Made by a program: the position numbers and the translations under genes. 64,000 bases of DNA from Alteromonas sp. KC3 (GTDB lineage: Bacteria > Pseudomonadota > Gammaproteobacteria > Enterobacterales > Alteromonadaceae), in contig NZ_AP024235.1 in NCBI RefSeq assembly GCF_016756315.1, forward strand, positions 3,162,001 through 3,226,000. The letters are read 5' to 3'. Below are positions 1-9,274 of this stretch, one piece after another. The first letter of the stretch is position 1; each line of letters starts with the position of its first letter. The notes beneath the pieces are model-generated. The model ran no database searches. It was not told the origin of the DNA and saw only the letters and a list, made by a program, of their open reading frames with translations.

Positions 1-1013
1 ATATCAGGCGCACTGCCAACCTTGGTACTTACCGCTGAGCAACCACAAGCCAATGCTTCTGTAAGCACATTGGGGCTCCCCTCCCCTCTACTTGATAAGC
101 AAAAAACATCTGCTGCATTATACCAGTCGACTAGTGTTTCGTTAGGAACGGCACCTACAAAATGCACGAAGTTTTCTAACTCTTTTTCCCTTACCAGTTT
201 TTTCAACTCGCTTCTGTAATCGCCTTCAGGCCCTTCTGAACCTAATATGTAGAAGTGAAACAGCTTTTCTTTCGATTCAATTTCAGCCATGGCCTTAATG
301 ACAACATCGAAGCCCTTTCGATGAATAAGCGATCCTACGCCAAGCACAATTCTATGCTCTTTCGGCAGCTTTAAAAGCGCTCTACTCTCTTCAACAGGCT
401 TGTAGTAAAACATTTCGGTGTCTACGCCATTTCGAATTACAGTGACCTTTTCCGGGCTTACTCCCATTGATATCGCTTGATTAGCCATCTCAGTACTAAG
501 CGAAATAATGCTATCAACTTTATTTAAATACTGTGCTACAGACGCCTGACGTACGTCACCATCTTGAATATGAAAGGCTTCCATCCCTCTAAGTGTTACT
601 CTATACGGCACACCATAACGGTTACTTAAATAGTCACCTGTTGGAAGGTCTGGGAAAGTCCAATGCAAGTCAATCAAATCAAAATCGAAGCCTATTTCGT
701 TAATCACCTTTTTCACTGCGCTGCGATAGGTAGGAATTTCAATCCCTTTTGCATATCCTGGAATTGACAGGTATCTGGGGTGATATATGGTCAGATTACC
801 ACGCTGGGTCTTAGCAGGAATATTCCTTAGGTGTTTAAACTTATCAATAAAGGAATGCAACGGTGACCAAGGTATAGGGTTAATAACCGTGACATCGGCA
901 TACTTAGCCATGGCATTTAAGCGGTTATACACAAATATACCGTGATTAGGTTTTTCCGAATTTGGAAACAAATAACTGATAGCGAGTATTTTTTTTCTGT
1001 TGCTAGATGACAT
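1..1013 (-). CDS. Glycosyltransferase family 4 (GT-B), C-terminus cut by window edge
   Basis: The reading frame is open from an ATG at 1013 to the window edge, giving about 337 residues, so the C-terminus is missing. It starts MSSSNRKKILAISYLFPNS, a typical GT-B N-terminal strand followed by a HGIFV acceptor-domain motif. Near the visible end is the retaining GT4 E-x7-E signature (EGSPNVLTE), with RGEG just before it and ALACG just after; these bind the nucleotide-sugar donor. It probably adds a sugar to the lipid-linked exopolysaccharide repeat unit on the cytoplasmic face. The start lies 3 bp after the stop of the acyltransferase upstream, so it belongs to the same minus-strand operon. Donor and acceptor cannot be told from sequence. 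Confidence 0.88.
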   Translation of the reverse strand, partial: MSSSNRKKILAISYLFPNSEKPNHGIFVYNRLNAMAKYADVTVINPIPWSPLHSFIDKFKHLRNIPAKTQRGNLTIYHPRYLSIPGYAKGIEIPTYRSAVKKVINEIGFDFDLIDLHWTFPDLPTGDYLSNRYGVPYRVTLRGMEAFHIQDGDVRQASVAQYLNKVDSIISLSTEMANQAISMGVSPEKVTVIRNGVDTEMFYYKPVEESRALLKLPKEHRIVLGVGSLIHRKGFDVVIKAMAEIESKEKLFHFYILGSEGPEGDYRSELKKLVREKELENFVHFVGAVPNETLVDWYNAADVFCLSSRGEGSPNVLTEALACGCSAVSTKVGSAPD

Positions 1014-1016
1014 AGC

Positions 1017-2087
1017 CTACTTAACTTTCCCTACAAACTTTGTGCACAAATCATTCAAGATGTTTTTTAAGTTGCTTTTTTGTTTTTCTGACCAATAACC
1101 TACGGTAAATACGATTAATAAGGGAATCAATAGAAGGCTTAATCTATAAAAAGAATCTTCGAGGTCGGTAGGTGTAATAGCAGCAATCAGCTGTATAAGT
1201 GGCCTATGAAAAAGGTAAAGCGCAAAAGTACACGCAGCAACCTTCCTGATGGCACTAGCATACCTCTCTAATATGTAGCCTCCATAATGTAATATCGACG
1301 GTGCAAAATAGAGGTGTATGCAAAACATTATTGCATCAAAGTAATCGCCATATACTTCTTTTCTAGCTATAAGGGAACTTGAAAACTCTATTTTACGTAT
1401 TTCAGGACCCACAAGGACCATCGCAACTACCGCACTAAATGAAATTAGCACTGAAAGAAGTGAGTTAGTTTGGCGCGCATTATTTGACATCACTCGATAT
1501 AAATAATAACCCAGTAACCAAATAGGGAAAAGCGCCACAATCGTAGGCCCGGCCAAAACTAAAATCAATGCAAGCCAAGCATACTTCCAGTTAGACTTAA
1601 AATAAAATACGGCAGCAAATGCAATGTAGTAAATCCATTCAAACGTTAATGACCAAAATGGTTGATTGATACCTGGATTTAACCCAAGGTCCCAAACATT
1701 TTGAATCATCAAGAAAGACAGGAAATATGTAAGTAGATAGCTATCAGTCTCAAACGGCCAAGGCCCTTCCGTGTAGAATTCAGGGTTAATAGAATAACCA
1801 ATGGAGTCGGCAATAAAAGTGATCAACAACGCAGGAACTACAACTGAATAGAGCCTACTTACTCGTGCTATAGAGTAGTCTTTTAATTCAGTCTCTTTAG
1901 TCGATGATATATATGAAATGACGAATCCTGACATGACAAAGAATATCATCACAGCAGTTTGGTCATAATGTTTAGTCTGCCAAAACAAACCATTACTTAT
2001 CTTCTGTGATGCTACATGAGAAAGAAATACTACTAATGCAGCTCCAAAGCGCCAAACATCCAGATACAAAGAAATATGCTTATTCAA
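1017..2087 (-). CDS. Acyltransferase 3 family membrane protein (polysaccharide O-acyltransferase)
   Basis: This 356-residue integral membrane protein has about ten hydrophobic segments and begins with the family pattern (LDVWRFGAALVVFLSHV), in which the Arg and the His on the first helix are the usual AT3 catalytic-site residues. A second hallmark is VMSGFVISY. The family (OafA/WecH type) transfers acetyl or other acyl groups to sugars on the periplasmic side. There is no SGNH domain, unlike the neighbour at 2080-4008, whose 3' end it overlaps by 8 bp, which implies translational coupling. It probably decorates the exopolysaccharide made by this locus; acyl group and position are unknown. Confidence 0.88.
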   Translation of the reverse strand: MNKHISLYLDVWRFGAALVVFLSHVASQKISNGLFWQTKHYDQTAVMIFFVMSGFVISYISSTKETELKDYSIARVSRLYSVVVPALLITFIADSIGYSINPEFYTEGPWPFETDSYLLTYFLSFLMIQNVWDLGLNPGINQPFWSLTFEWIYYIAFAAVFYFKSNWKYAWLALILVLAGPTIVALFPIWLLGYYLYRVMSNNARQTNSLLSVLISFSAVVAMVLVGPEIRKIEFSSSLIARKEVYGDYFDAIMFCIHLYFAPSILHYGGYILERYASAIRKVAACTFALYLFHRPLIQLIAAITPTDLEDSFYRLSLLLIPLLIVFTVGYWSEKQKSNLKNILNDLCTKFVGKVK

Positions 2088-4008
2088 ATTGCACTCCGCG
2101 TTTTATTGTAACTTCAAAGTCAGACATAACATCACTGTCCCTGGTAACTATTGCGTCCAAATGACTTCCGTCATAGTAAATGAGCCTACCAGCTTTATAG
2201 GGAGTACATTCTTCTTTGCATAACCAACTGTTGAGTGATGCAAAGTGAATTTTCGGACTACTTTCAGTAAAACGACTCAGTGTTTTGTTAATCTCTTCAA
2301 TCTTTTTCGTATCTGCAACATAGTCACACTTGAGCCAAGGATAAGTAATCGCTTTGGCAAGACAGTTTCTATCAAAATTATCAAACACAGGAACATTGCC
2401 CAACACAACAATCTTATGTGTTTCGCTTAGCGTAGTTAATGCTTCAAAAAAATGAATGAAGTAATCGTCATTCTTTTCTATGTAATAATGAAAGGCAGAC
2501 GAGATAATAATTGTGTCGTACTGTTTCAGTGTACTTCTCACTAACTCTATAGAACTAAGACAGTCACTAAGTCGTTTTGCTGTTACAAATTTCTCTACTC
2601 CAGAAAAAATTGGAGGACATGCTGCGTGAGAAATATTTCTAAAGCTCCACTTTTGCTTATTCGCGATGCTTTCTAACACTCCGATGTACTGTGCTGCATT
2701 GGAATCTCCCCACAACAAAACCTTTGGCGTGTTTCCTTTACCTAACACACAGTTATCATCTGCTAAATGACCTTGCTCTAAACGCCAATATTGGCAAACA
2801 TGTTTGTAAGAATTTGGGGCTTTCGCATTATTTTGATTTTCTACAAGCTGACTTTTGTATTGTTCACTGAAATACCTTACACCAAAGCCATCTGAATAAA
2901 TCACACTAGCGCTAATAAGAGATACGAAAAAAATCGGAGCAACAGCTTGCCTTAACAATAGTTGTCGAAATGGCAAGCTCTTATGTCTGAATTTTTCTTC
3001 CACAAATCGCCAATTTAGATGGGCTAATACAAATATTAGAAAAAATAAAACTAACTGTATCAGTAGACTAGGTTCACCGTAGCCATACCGGAAAAATGCT
3101 AATAGCGGCCAATGCACAAGGTATGCAGAAAAAGAAATTTTACCTACCCATAGCAGTACCTGGTTACTTAGCAACTTTGCCAAATGCGAGTTATTGTTGA
3201 AGCCGCTCCAAATGAAACCTGCGGCAGCCAAAGTGGGTAGTAAATATAAAAAGCCTGGGAATGTATGTTCTTTATGAATAAATAAAACGGAAATAAGTAG
3301 CGCGATACATGATACGGGAAATACCCAACTCGCCTTTTTTGGTTTTTCAAGAAAACCGTAATGTAAAAGCGCAGCTAGGCCACCACCAACTAATAGCTCA
3401 CCCGCTCGAGTGGGTAGCATGTAATAAACGAAAGAGTGCCGTGACGCAATTAACCACTCTGCTATACCTGCGGACAATAAAACAGTAAGTACTAACATCA
3501 ACATAAATGCCGAAGCACTTAGCCTTCTGTAAAACAGCACGATAACTAAAGGCCATACAAAATAAAACTGCTCCTCAACTCCCAATGACCAATAGTGCAA
3601 CAATGGTACTGTATAGCTACTAGAGGCAAAGTAACTAGTATCGTCAAACTTCCAAAAATAAACGTTGGGCAGAGAAAGCGATGACCAAATGGCGGAGGAT
3701 GCTACATCGACCGCGTCATCTGGCAAGTATATGAATTGCGTTATGAGAACCGTACACCCAATTACTGACAGCGCAGCTGGCAAGATTCGTTTAATCCGCC
3801 TACTGTAGAAATCTTGAAATGAAAAACGATTCTCACTTACTGCTTTTAATATTTGCGCAGTGATTAAATAGCCCGAAATAACAAAAAATATATCAACGCC
3901 AACAAAACCACCTTCCAGATAATTGTGATTAACATGAAAAATGATCACAGCAAGCACAGCAAATGCACGCAATGCATCAATATGTGGGTGATAAGTTGTC
4001 TTACTCAT
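2080..4008 (-). CDS. Acyltransferase 3-SGNH fusion (OafA-like O-acetyltransferase)
   Basis: This 642-residue protein has an N-terminal AT3 membrane domain (about residues 1-370; HPHIDALRAFAVLAVIIFHV and the RRIKRILPA motif) fused to a periplasmic SGNH-hydrolase-like domain. In that domain the block I motif reads LLWGDSNAAQY and a C-terminal block with the catalytic Asp/His reads DGSHLDA. Such fusions O-acetylate lipopolysaccharide O-antigen or exopolysaccharide. The variant GDSN, where many relatives have GDSH, keeps the nucleophilic Ser. It follows asparagine-synthetase-like 4014-5894 by 5 bp and overlaps the second AT3 gene by 8 bp, so two O-acyltransferases are co-expressed and may act on different sugar positions. 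Confidence 0.9.
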   Translation of the reverse strand: MSKTTYHPHIDALRAFAVLAVIIFHVNHNYLEGGFVGVDIFFVISGYLITAQILKAVSENRFSFQDFYSRRIKRILPAALSVIGCTVLITQFIYLPDDAVDVASSAIWSSLSLPNVYFWKFDDTSYFASSSYTVPLLHYWSLGVEEQFYFVWPLVIVLFYRRLSASAFMLMLVLTVLLSAGIAEWLIASRHSFVYYMLPTRAGELLVGGGLAALLHYGFLEKPKKASWVFPVSCIALLISVLFIHKEHTFPGFLYLLPTLAAAGFIWSGFNNNSHLAKLLSNQVLLWVGKISFSAYLVHWPLLAFFRYGYGEPSLLIQLVLFFLIFVLAHLNWRFVEEKFRHKSLPFRQLLLRQAVAPIFFVSLISASVIYSDGFGVRYFSEQYKSQLVENQNNAKAPNSYKHVCQYWRLEQGHLADDNCVLGKGNTPKVLLWGDSNAAQYIGVLESIANKQKWSFRNISHAACPPIFSGVEKFVTAKRLSDCLSSIELVRSTLKQYDTIIISSAFHYYIEKNDDYFIHFFEALTTLSETHKIVVLGNVPVFDNFDRNCLAKAITYPWLKCDYVADTKKIEEINKTLSRFTESSPKIHFASLNSWLCKEECTPYKAGRLIYYDGSHLDAIVTRDSDVMSDFEVTIKRGVQFE

Positions 4009-4013
4009 GTTAG

Positions 4014-5894
4014 CTAGCTATTTTTTCTCAGCCACTCTTCCAACACCACCAATTGCCACAAGGTTTTATGATGGTCATACTTATCGGCGTTGTGTTCCTC
4101 AATCAGCTGCGCGATACGCTCCTTATTAAAGAACTTGTGAACTCGAGTGTCTTCAGCCAATAGTAAATTGGTTGCATACTCTCTGAGCTCATTTTGAAAC
4201 ATTAACTTTAAAGGTGTAGGGAAGCCCATTTTCTTTCGGTAAATAATGTCATTAGGCAAAATACCTTCCATCATTTTCTTCAATGGATATTTACCTTCAC
4301 CTTTATTGATTTTGTGTTTAGAAGGAATGCTAGCGGCAAACTCTACAAGCCTGTAGTCCAAAAACGGAACACGAAGTTCAACCGATGTAGCCATGCTCAT
4401 TCGATCAGCTTTAATCAACAAATCGTCCACTAACCACGTCTTCGTATCGAAATAAAGCATCTTACTTAGTTGGTCGTTGTCTTTTGTTTTATCAAACAAC
4501 TTCGCTGAAAAGGCACCATGGCCAGTTTCTGTTTTGGCTTTTTCTAGCTCTACTTTAAAATCAGGACGGTACAAAGCCTCTTTTTGCGCATCGGGGTATG
4601 TCGACATACCTTTGTAACGCTTTTCTATGGGTTGCGTTGCCATATTTAAGTATTTAGATACCTTGTGGCTTTTACCCAATACTTTATTGGCAATTCCTGC
4701 AAAAAGGTCTGTGCCTTTTTGACCAACGACACCGCGGTACTTTTCTAACACATTCATATACTGATACAGGTCGTAACCAGCAAATATTTCGTCAGAGCCC
4801 TCACCTGAAAGCGCAACGGTCACTTTTTCTTTTGCCAATTTTGAAACAAAAAACAGGGAAATAGCGGCAGCCTCGGTGACAGGCTCATCCATTAAGTGAA
4901 TATATTCAGGAATAAAGTCGGCAAACTGTTGAGGGGTAATCTTTAACTCATGATGATCAGTACCAAACTTGTCTGCCACCATTCTGGCGTACTGTGTTTC
5001 ATCAAAGTTCTTACCAAAATCGTAGGCTATCGAAAACGTTTTTAATGGCTCTTTAACTTTGTCCGCAAGCAGCCCAACTACTGCACTTGAATCAATGCCA
5101 CCACTTAAGAAAATACCGAGCGGCACATCACTTCTTAACCGCAAATCGATGGCACTTTCAAGTAACCGTTTACTCTCATTTAAGTAATAATCGAAACCTT
5201 TGTCTTCGTCATTATTAAATGTTAAATCCCACCATTGCGTGATTTTCATTTCGCGACCTTTCACAATGGCGTAGTGCCCTGGCATTAGTCGGTTAACGCC
5301 TTTGTGCAAGGTTTTTTCACCAGGTATGTATCCAAAGCTCATGTAGTCATCGATGAGTTCGACATTAAGTTCTGGAAGCGCGCTTAACCCTTTTAGTATT
5401 GCTTTGGTTTCAGAGGCGAAGATAAGCTCATGCTCATCTTGATAGTAATAAACAGGTTTAATGCCCAAACGGTCTCGGGCTAAAAATAGGGTTTCGGTTT
5501 CATTGTCGTATATAGCAATGGCGAACATACCATTGAAGCGATTTAAGCAATCTTCGCCCCACTCAATGTACGCACTTAAAATAACTTCAGTATCAGTGCC
5601 CGTTTCAAACGTATAACCTTTTTTCTGAAGTTCGGCCCTAATTTCAATGTAATTATACACTTCGCCGTTATACGAAATAACGAAACGACCATTCTCTTCT
5701 ACCCTAGGTTGGTGGCCAGCGGGCGTCGGATCTAATATGCTTAAACGCAAATGAGCAAGACCACAGTGCAAATTGTTGGAAATCCAAATTCCGTTGCTGT
5801 CTGGACCACGATACGGCATTGTGTCTCGCATTGAGGCAAGTCGTTGTTCATCAACCGTATTAGTAAAATTTAGCGTTCCTAATATCCCGCACAT
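4014..5894 (-). CDS. asnB: Asparagine synthetase (glutamine-hydrolysing)-like amidotransferase of the EPS locus
   Basis: The 626-residue protein has an N-terminal class II glutaminase domain with the catalytic Cys2 (MCGILGTLNF) and the RGPD motif, then a C-terminal synthetase domain with the ATP-pyrophosphatase loop SGGIDSS (residues 264-270) and LSGEGSDEIFAGYD. It is an intact AsnB-type enzyme. It could make asparagine, but its place among glycosyltransferases suggests amidation of a uronic acid or other acidic group of the polysaccharide. A second paralogue lies at 10777-12702. The gene is separated by about 183 bp from the Tat-signal gene upstream, the largest gap in the operon, so an internal promoter is possible. 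The start has AGGA about 10 nt upstream. Confidence 0.88.
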   Translation of the reverse strand: MCGILGTLNFTNTVDEQRLASMRDTMPYRGPDSNGIWISNNLHCGLAHLRLSILDPTPAGHQPRVEENGRFVISYNGEVYNYIEIRAELQKKGYTFETGTDTEVILSAYIEWGEDCLNRFNGMFAIAIYDNETETLFLARDRLGIKPVYYYQDEHELIFASETKAILKGLSALPELNVELIDDYMSFGYIPGEKTLHKGVNRLMPGHYAIVKGREMKITQWWDLTFNNDEDKGFDYYLNESKRLLESAIDLRLRSDVPLGIFLSGGIDSSAVVGLLADKVKEPLKTFSIAYDFGKNFDETQYARMVADKFGTDHHELKITPQQFADFIPEYIHLMDEPVTEAAAISLFFVSKLAKEKVTVALSGEGSDEIFAGYDLYQYMNVLEKYRGVVGQKGTDLFAGIANKVLGKSHKVSKYLNMATQPIEKRYKGMSTYPDAQKEALYRPDFKVELEKAKTETGHGAFSAKLFDKTKDNDQLSKMLYFDTKTWLVDDLLIKADRMSMATSVELRVPFLDYRLVEFAASIPSKHKINKGEGKYPLKKMMEGILPNDIIYRKKMGFPTPLKLMFQNELREYATNLLLAEDTRVHKFFNKERIAQLIEEHNADKYDHHKTLWQLVVLEEWLRKNS

Positions 5895-6077
5895 TTTCAG
5901 AAAATCCTATTAACTATATTCATACTCTTTTCCAGCAGCGGGCAGAGCGTGTTGTATTTATCATTTTTTTGAATAACAGAGATTGTTTATTTTTTCTCAT
6001 GCTTCATTTCTTTACCACTACTCTTTCTCAACCCAAAGTAAAGTCGTAAAAGCAATGCGTTTATAAGGTTGGGGTAG

Positions 6078-6392
6078 CTACAATGTTAGTAGCGTTGATA
6101 TCCCTGCGGCTTCTGTTTTGCTTAAGATCACACCGTCAAATTCAAAAACATCATCTGTCAAAAAATCATGTTTGATTTTACTTTTGTAAAAAGAAGGATC
6201 TTTAATCTCATTTCCCAAAGAAGCTAGATAACTCTCCGGAGTTTGTCCATAGTGGTTCATCCAGCTTTTATACAATGAAGTCAGAAAATGCAGATCGCCA
6301 CTACCTACGGTTGACTCTAGGCCAAAGCATTTTGTAACAGATAATGAACTTGCTGCCAAAACAGTTTTTAGAAAGCTTCTTCTACTTGTCAT
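6078..6392 (-). CDS. Small Tat-signal protein, probable partner subunit of the GMC oxidoreductase
   Basis: The 104-residue protein begins MTSRRSFLKTVLAASSL, a twin-arginine (Tat) signal with the SRRSFLK consensus. The rest has no cofactor motif that I can see. It starts 3 bp after the GMC flavoprotein stop. By analogy with the small subunits of gluconate 2-dehydrogenase and FAD-glucose dehydrogenases, which carry the Tat signal for a leaderless flavoprotein partner, I infer that it escorts the GMC protein to the periplasm. It is shorter than the usual gluconate-dehydrogenase subunit 3 (about 170-240 residues), so family membership is uncertain. Confidence 0.65.
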   Translation of the reverse strand: MTSRRSFLKTVLAASSLSVTKCFGLESTVGSGDLHFLTSLYKSWMNHYGQTPESYLASLGNEIKDPSFYKSKIKHDFLTDDVFEFDGVILSKTEAAGISTLLTL

Positions 6393-6395
6393 GTT

Positions 6396-7973
6396 TTACA
6401 CTCCACTCTTAAGGTGGTCTGCTAATCGTACGGATATCGCGGAAATCGTCAGCGTTGGAGGTACGTGGCTACCAGTCGGAAAAACGCTAGAACCAGCAAC
6501 GTATAAATTACCAACATCAAACACTTTACAGTTTTTGTCCACAACGCCATTCTCTGGTGTATCAGACATACGAGTAGTTCCCATGTGATGATGCCCAAAG
6601 CCCATTTGGTCACCGAAAAGTCTTGATGCTCTCTCTTTTAGTAACCTGAGTCTTCCGATTGAGGTAATACCCATGTCTCTCGCGAAAACTTCAAGAGACC
6701 TCCACATTAGCTCTCTATTTCGCTTCGATACCTGCCATTCGATTGAAAGTTTGTTTAACCCAAATTTATCTTTTTTAGATGAAAGGTAAATGCGGTTATT
6801 TCGCTCAGGTAGCTGCTCCACCATCATAGGTATTTGGTACCCCAACTTATCTTTAGCACTTTCAAAAATTTTCGTGTCAAACTGCTTTCTAGCAACAGCC
6901 TCAATTACCATATCCGCATCGAGGATCAAGTTGCCATAATGGGTGAACAAATCTTCTGGAAGTTCGCCTTTTATCAAAGCATTTTTCAGAATATGAAACG
7001 ACGATACGCCGTCAGACATACCATATTCTGTGCCGCTTACAACTGGCATTCTCAGGTTTATAAGCTCTTCTTCTCTCAAAGCCTTTTCGGTCAACTCAAA
7101 GAAAGCAACTAAGAACCTCTGCCCTTCAAAGCGGCTCATTGAGTCTAATTTTGCAACATCACTAATAAGATGAGCAGCGTTCATTGTGGGATGATCCATA
7201 AAATACCTTCCCACGTTGTCGTTCTTGTTACCTACCTTGTTTTTATACTTCTCGTTAAACAACAGAAGCATACGCGCATTTTCCATACCTCCCATAGAAA
7301 GTACAAATCGATCCGCAACCACTTTATGTGTTTTTCCATTGTAAGATGTAAAAGAAGCGGAAATGATGCGTTTATCAGACTCATCAAACTCTAAATCAAC
7401 TACACTTGCATACGTATAAAGTTTTACGTTATCGCTTTCAACAAGAGGCTTACCATGTGACACGTAGAATCGAGTAGGAGGTAAAGACGCTTTAGCTATG
7501 CCTAGTCGAGAAAACTTAGCTTCTGAAAGCAAGTCGGTTAATCCCATTGATGGCAACCAATATTCACTTGAGTAACCATCATCGCCTGTTTGACAGTACA
7601 TAGCAGCCTTTTCATAGTAAGGCATCATTTCGTTGTAGCTAATTGGCCAACCACTGTGTTCTAGCCAATCCCTCTTTTCAAAGTCTATAGGAGAAAAAGG
7701 AGACGTATTATTAGCCCAGTGGTTACTGGCACCACCTAAAAAACGAAGTCGTGATATTTTAGGGTCAGGATAAAACTCTGGAACGCTGTCAGCTTCGTAA
7801 AGCTCTTGAACTTGGGCTTCATACTGCTCTCCGCCAGCATCTAATAGAACTACATCTAGAGCAGTCCCATTGAGTTCATTTGCCAATGTTATCCCGGCAG
7901 GCCCACCGCCTAAGATACAGATGTCAGTATTAATTACTTCACCTTCGTTCAGTGTGCGTCCATCAATTAGCAT
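6396..7973 (-). CDS. GMC-family FAD oxidoreductase
   Basis: This 525-residue flavoprotein has a dinucleotide-binding motif at residues 22-27 (LGGGPAGITLA), the GMC FAD-contact region around the sequence RLRFLGGASNHWAN, and the C-terminal GMC block with the catalytic His region (GFGHHHMGTTRMSD) and a closing VAGSSVFPTGSHVPPTLT. Members oxidise alcohol or sugar hydroxyls. It has no signal peptide of its own; the Tat-signal protein encoded directly downstream could carry it out. Its start overlaps the ligase gene upstream by 11 bp. In an exopolysaccharide operon it could oxidise a sugar unit of the lipid-linked or finished polymer. Substrate unknown. Confidence 0.9.
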   Translation of the reverse strand: MLIDGRTLNEGEVINTDICILGGGPAGITLANELNGTALDVVLLDAGGEQYEAQVQELYEADSVPEFYPDPKISRLRFLGGASNHWANNTSPFSPIDFEKRDWLEHSGWPISYNEMMPYYEKAAMYCQTGDDGYSSEYWLPSMGLTDLLSEAKFSRLGIAKASLPPTRFYVSHGKPLVESDNVKLYTYASVVDLEFDESDKRIISASFTSYNGKTHKVVADRFVLSMGGMENARMLLLFNEKYKNKVGNKNDNVGRYFMDHPTMNAAHLISDVAKLDSMSRFEGQRFLVAFFELTEKALREEELINLRMPVVSGTEYGMSDGVSSFHILKNALIKGELPEDLFTHYGNLILDADMVIEAVARKQFDTKIFESAKDKLGYQIPMMVEQLPERNNRIYLSSKKDKFGLNKLSIEWQVSKRNRELMWRSLEVFARDMGITSIGRLRLLKERASRLFGDQMGFGHHHMGTTRMSDTPENGVVDKNCKVFDVGNLYVAGSSVFPTGSHVPPTLTISAISVRLADHLKSGV

Positions 7974-9264
7974 TTTGATTCCTAGTTAATGACTGTTCTA
8001 AAAGTCTATTTATTATTGGTATTAGCGCAATAAGCCACACGGCGATCTCAAAGATTTTGTTGTTTGAAAACATTCCAGCGATCAAATAACAAACAAAACC
8101 CAAGCACAGACCAGCTTGAATTAATAGTAATTCGTTATCAACTTTTGCTTCGGTCTTTATCACTTTTCTCACTTTGAGCAAACTCTTAAATAAAGACAAG
8201 CTAATTAGCGCATAGAGGGTAACACCGATTATCCCATGATCTGTTAGCATACCCATTAAAAAGTTATGTGACGCCCTTCTTTGTACTACCTGCTCTCCAG
8301 ACTTCACTTTGGACAAATACTCTTGAGGGATATACAACGGACTTAAAACCAATGTTGTACGGTGCCCCTGACCTAATAAAGGCTTCTCTTTAAAAATTTC
8401 GTATTGCGCTTTAATAATAACTAGCCTTGATGCCGCACTCTTGTCTTGAATTTCGCCAAAGCTATTTTGTTGAGTGCTCTTGAAGCGCTCGACAATCTGA
8501 GGGCCCATTAGCAAACCAAAAGCTACCGCACCAAGAATGGCCAATGAAAAGAAGACTTTTTTAACGCTAGGCGGCACAAAGAAAATAGCAACTACGCCAG
8601 TGAGCACCAGAGATAACAATGCCCCACGACTCTCTGTTAACATAATGGTATTTAGAATCACCAGCACGGCGAAGAGCAATAAATACTTTATCTTTCCAAT
8701 TTTTATTAATAACAGATATGAAGAGATAACAAGCAGAATCGATAGATGCTGGCCCAGCCCATTAGCAGACTCGACTCCGGGCCCACCAACGCCCTCAAGC
8801 CTTCCTCCACCATACGAATACCCTAAATAACCAAAATATAGTGCCCCAAGCGCGTTACAGATAATAAAGCCAATAACGTCTTCTTTGGTTTTTAAACATT
8901 GCTGTATTAAGAGAATAAGAATGAAGTATTTGACCACTAACAACACAAAAATTGTGTGAAAAGCACTGTTCAATACCCAAAGGTATTGAGCTAACAGGTA
9001 AAGCAAAAATACTAAGTAGTACTTTGACTCTTTTGAGCTGAGCCAACGCCCCTTTTTCTTTGAAAAAAATACGGCTACCAAGGTGACGAGCGCCGCTAAG
9101 AAAGACCACCTTAGATCTGGCAGAGACTGTCCCCACCAGCGGCCAACGGGGTGTGCATAGAATGCTAAAAGATAAGCATATAACCCCCACTTGGGATCTT
9201 TGCTAAACGCCCTGAATAAACATCCAAAGTATGCAGCAAGAAATGCTATTGCTGTCAAAGACAA
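7963..9264 (-). CDS. O-antigen ligase/polymerase-like membrane protein
   Basis: The 433-residue protein has about eleven hydrophobic segments and one large loop (about residues 230-340) containing SRGALLSL, then GQGHRT and SHNFLMGMLTDHGIIG, the pattern of the Wzy_C / O-antigen ligase (WaaL) superfamily. In XrtA loci such proteins are described as putative O-glycosylation ligases or polymerases, so it may polymerise repeat units in the periplasm. The start is a TTG at 9264, supported by AGAGGA six bases upstream; the frame closes just before this site, and I see no ATG alternative nearby. The Shine-Dalgarno sequence lies within the 3' end of the preceding gene. Confidence 0.82.
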   Translation of the reverse strand: MSLTAIAFLAAYFGCLFRAFSKDPKWGLYAYLLAFYAHPVGRWWGQSLPDLRWSFLAALVTLVAVFFSKKKGRWLSSKESKYYLVFLLYLLAQYLWVLNSAFHTIFVLLVVKYFILILLIQQCLKTKEDVIGFIICNALGALYFGYLGYSYGGGRLEGVGGPGVESANGLGQHLSILLVISSYLLLIKIGKIKYLLLFAVLVILNTIMLTESRGALLSLVLTGVVAIFFVPPSVKKVFFSLAILGAVAFGLLMGPQIVERFKSTQQNSFGEIQDKSAASRLVIIKAQYEIFKEKPLLGQGHRTTLVLSPLYIPQEYLSKVKSGEQVVQRRASHNFLMGMLTDHGIIGVTLYALISLSLFKSLLKVRKVIKTEAKVDNELLLIQAGLCLGFVCYLIAGMFSNNKIFEIAVWLIALIPIINRLLEQSLTRNQNAN

Positions 9265-9274
9265 TGCGAATCCT

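Noticed and set aside
22..219. A 65-residue plus-strand frame at the left edge
   Set aside because: It is antisense to the GT4 glycosyltransferase, which reads open through the same bases with clear motifs.
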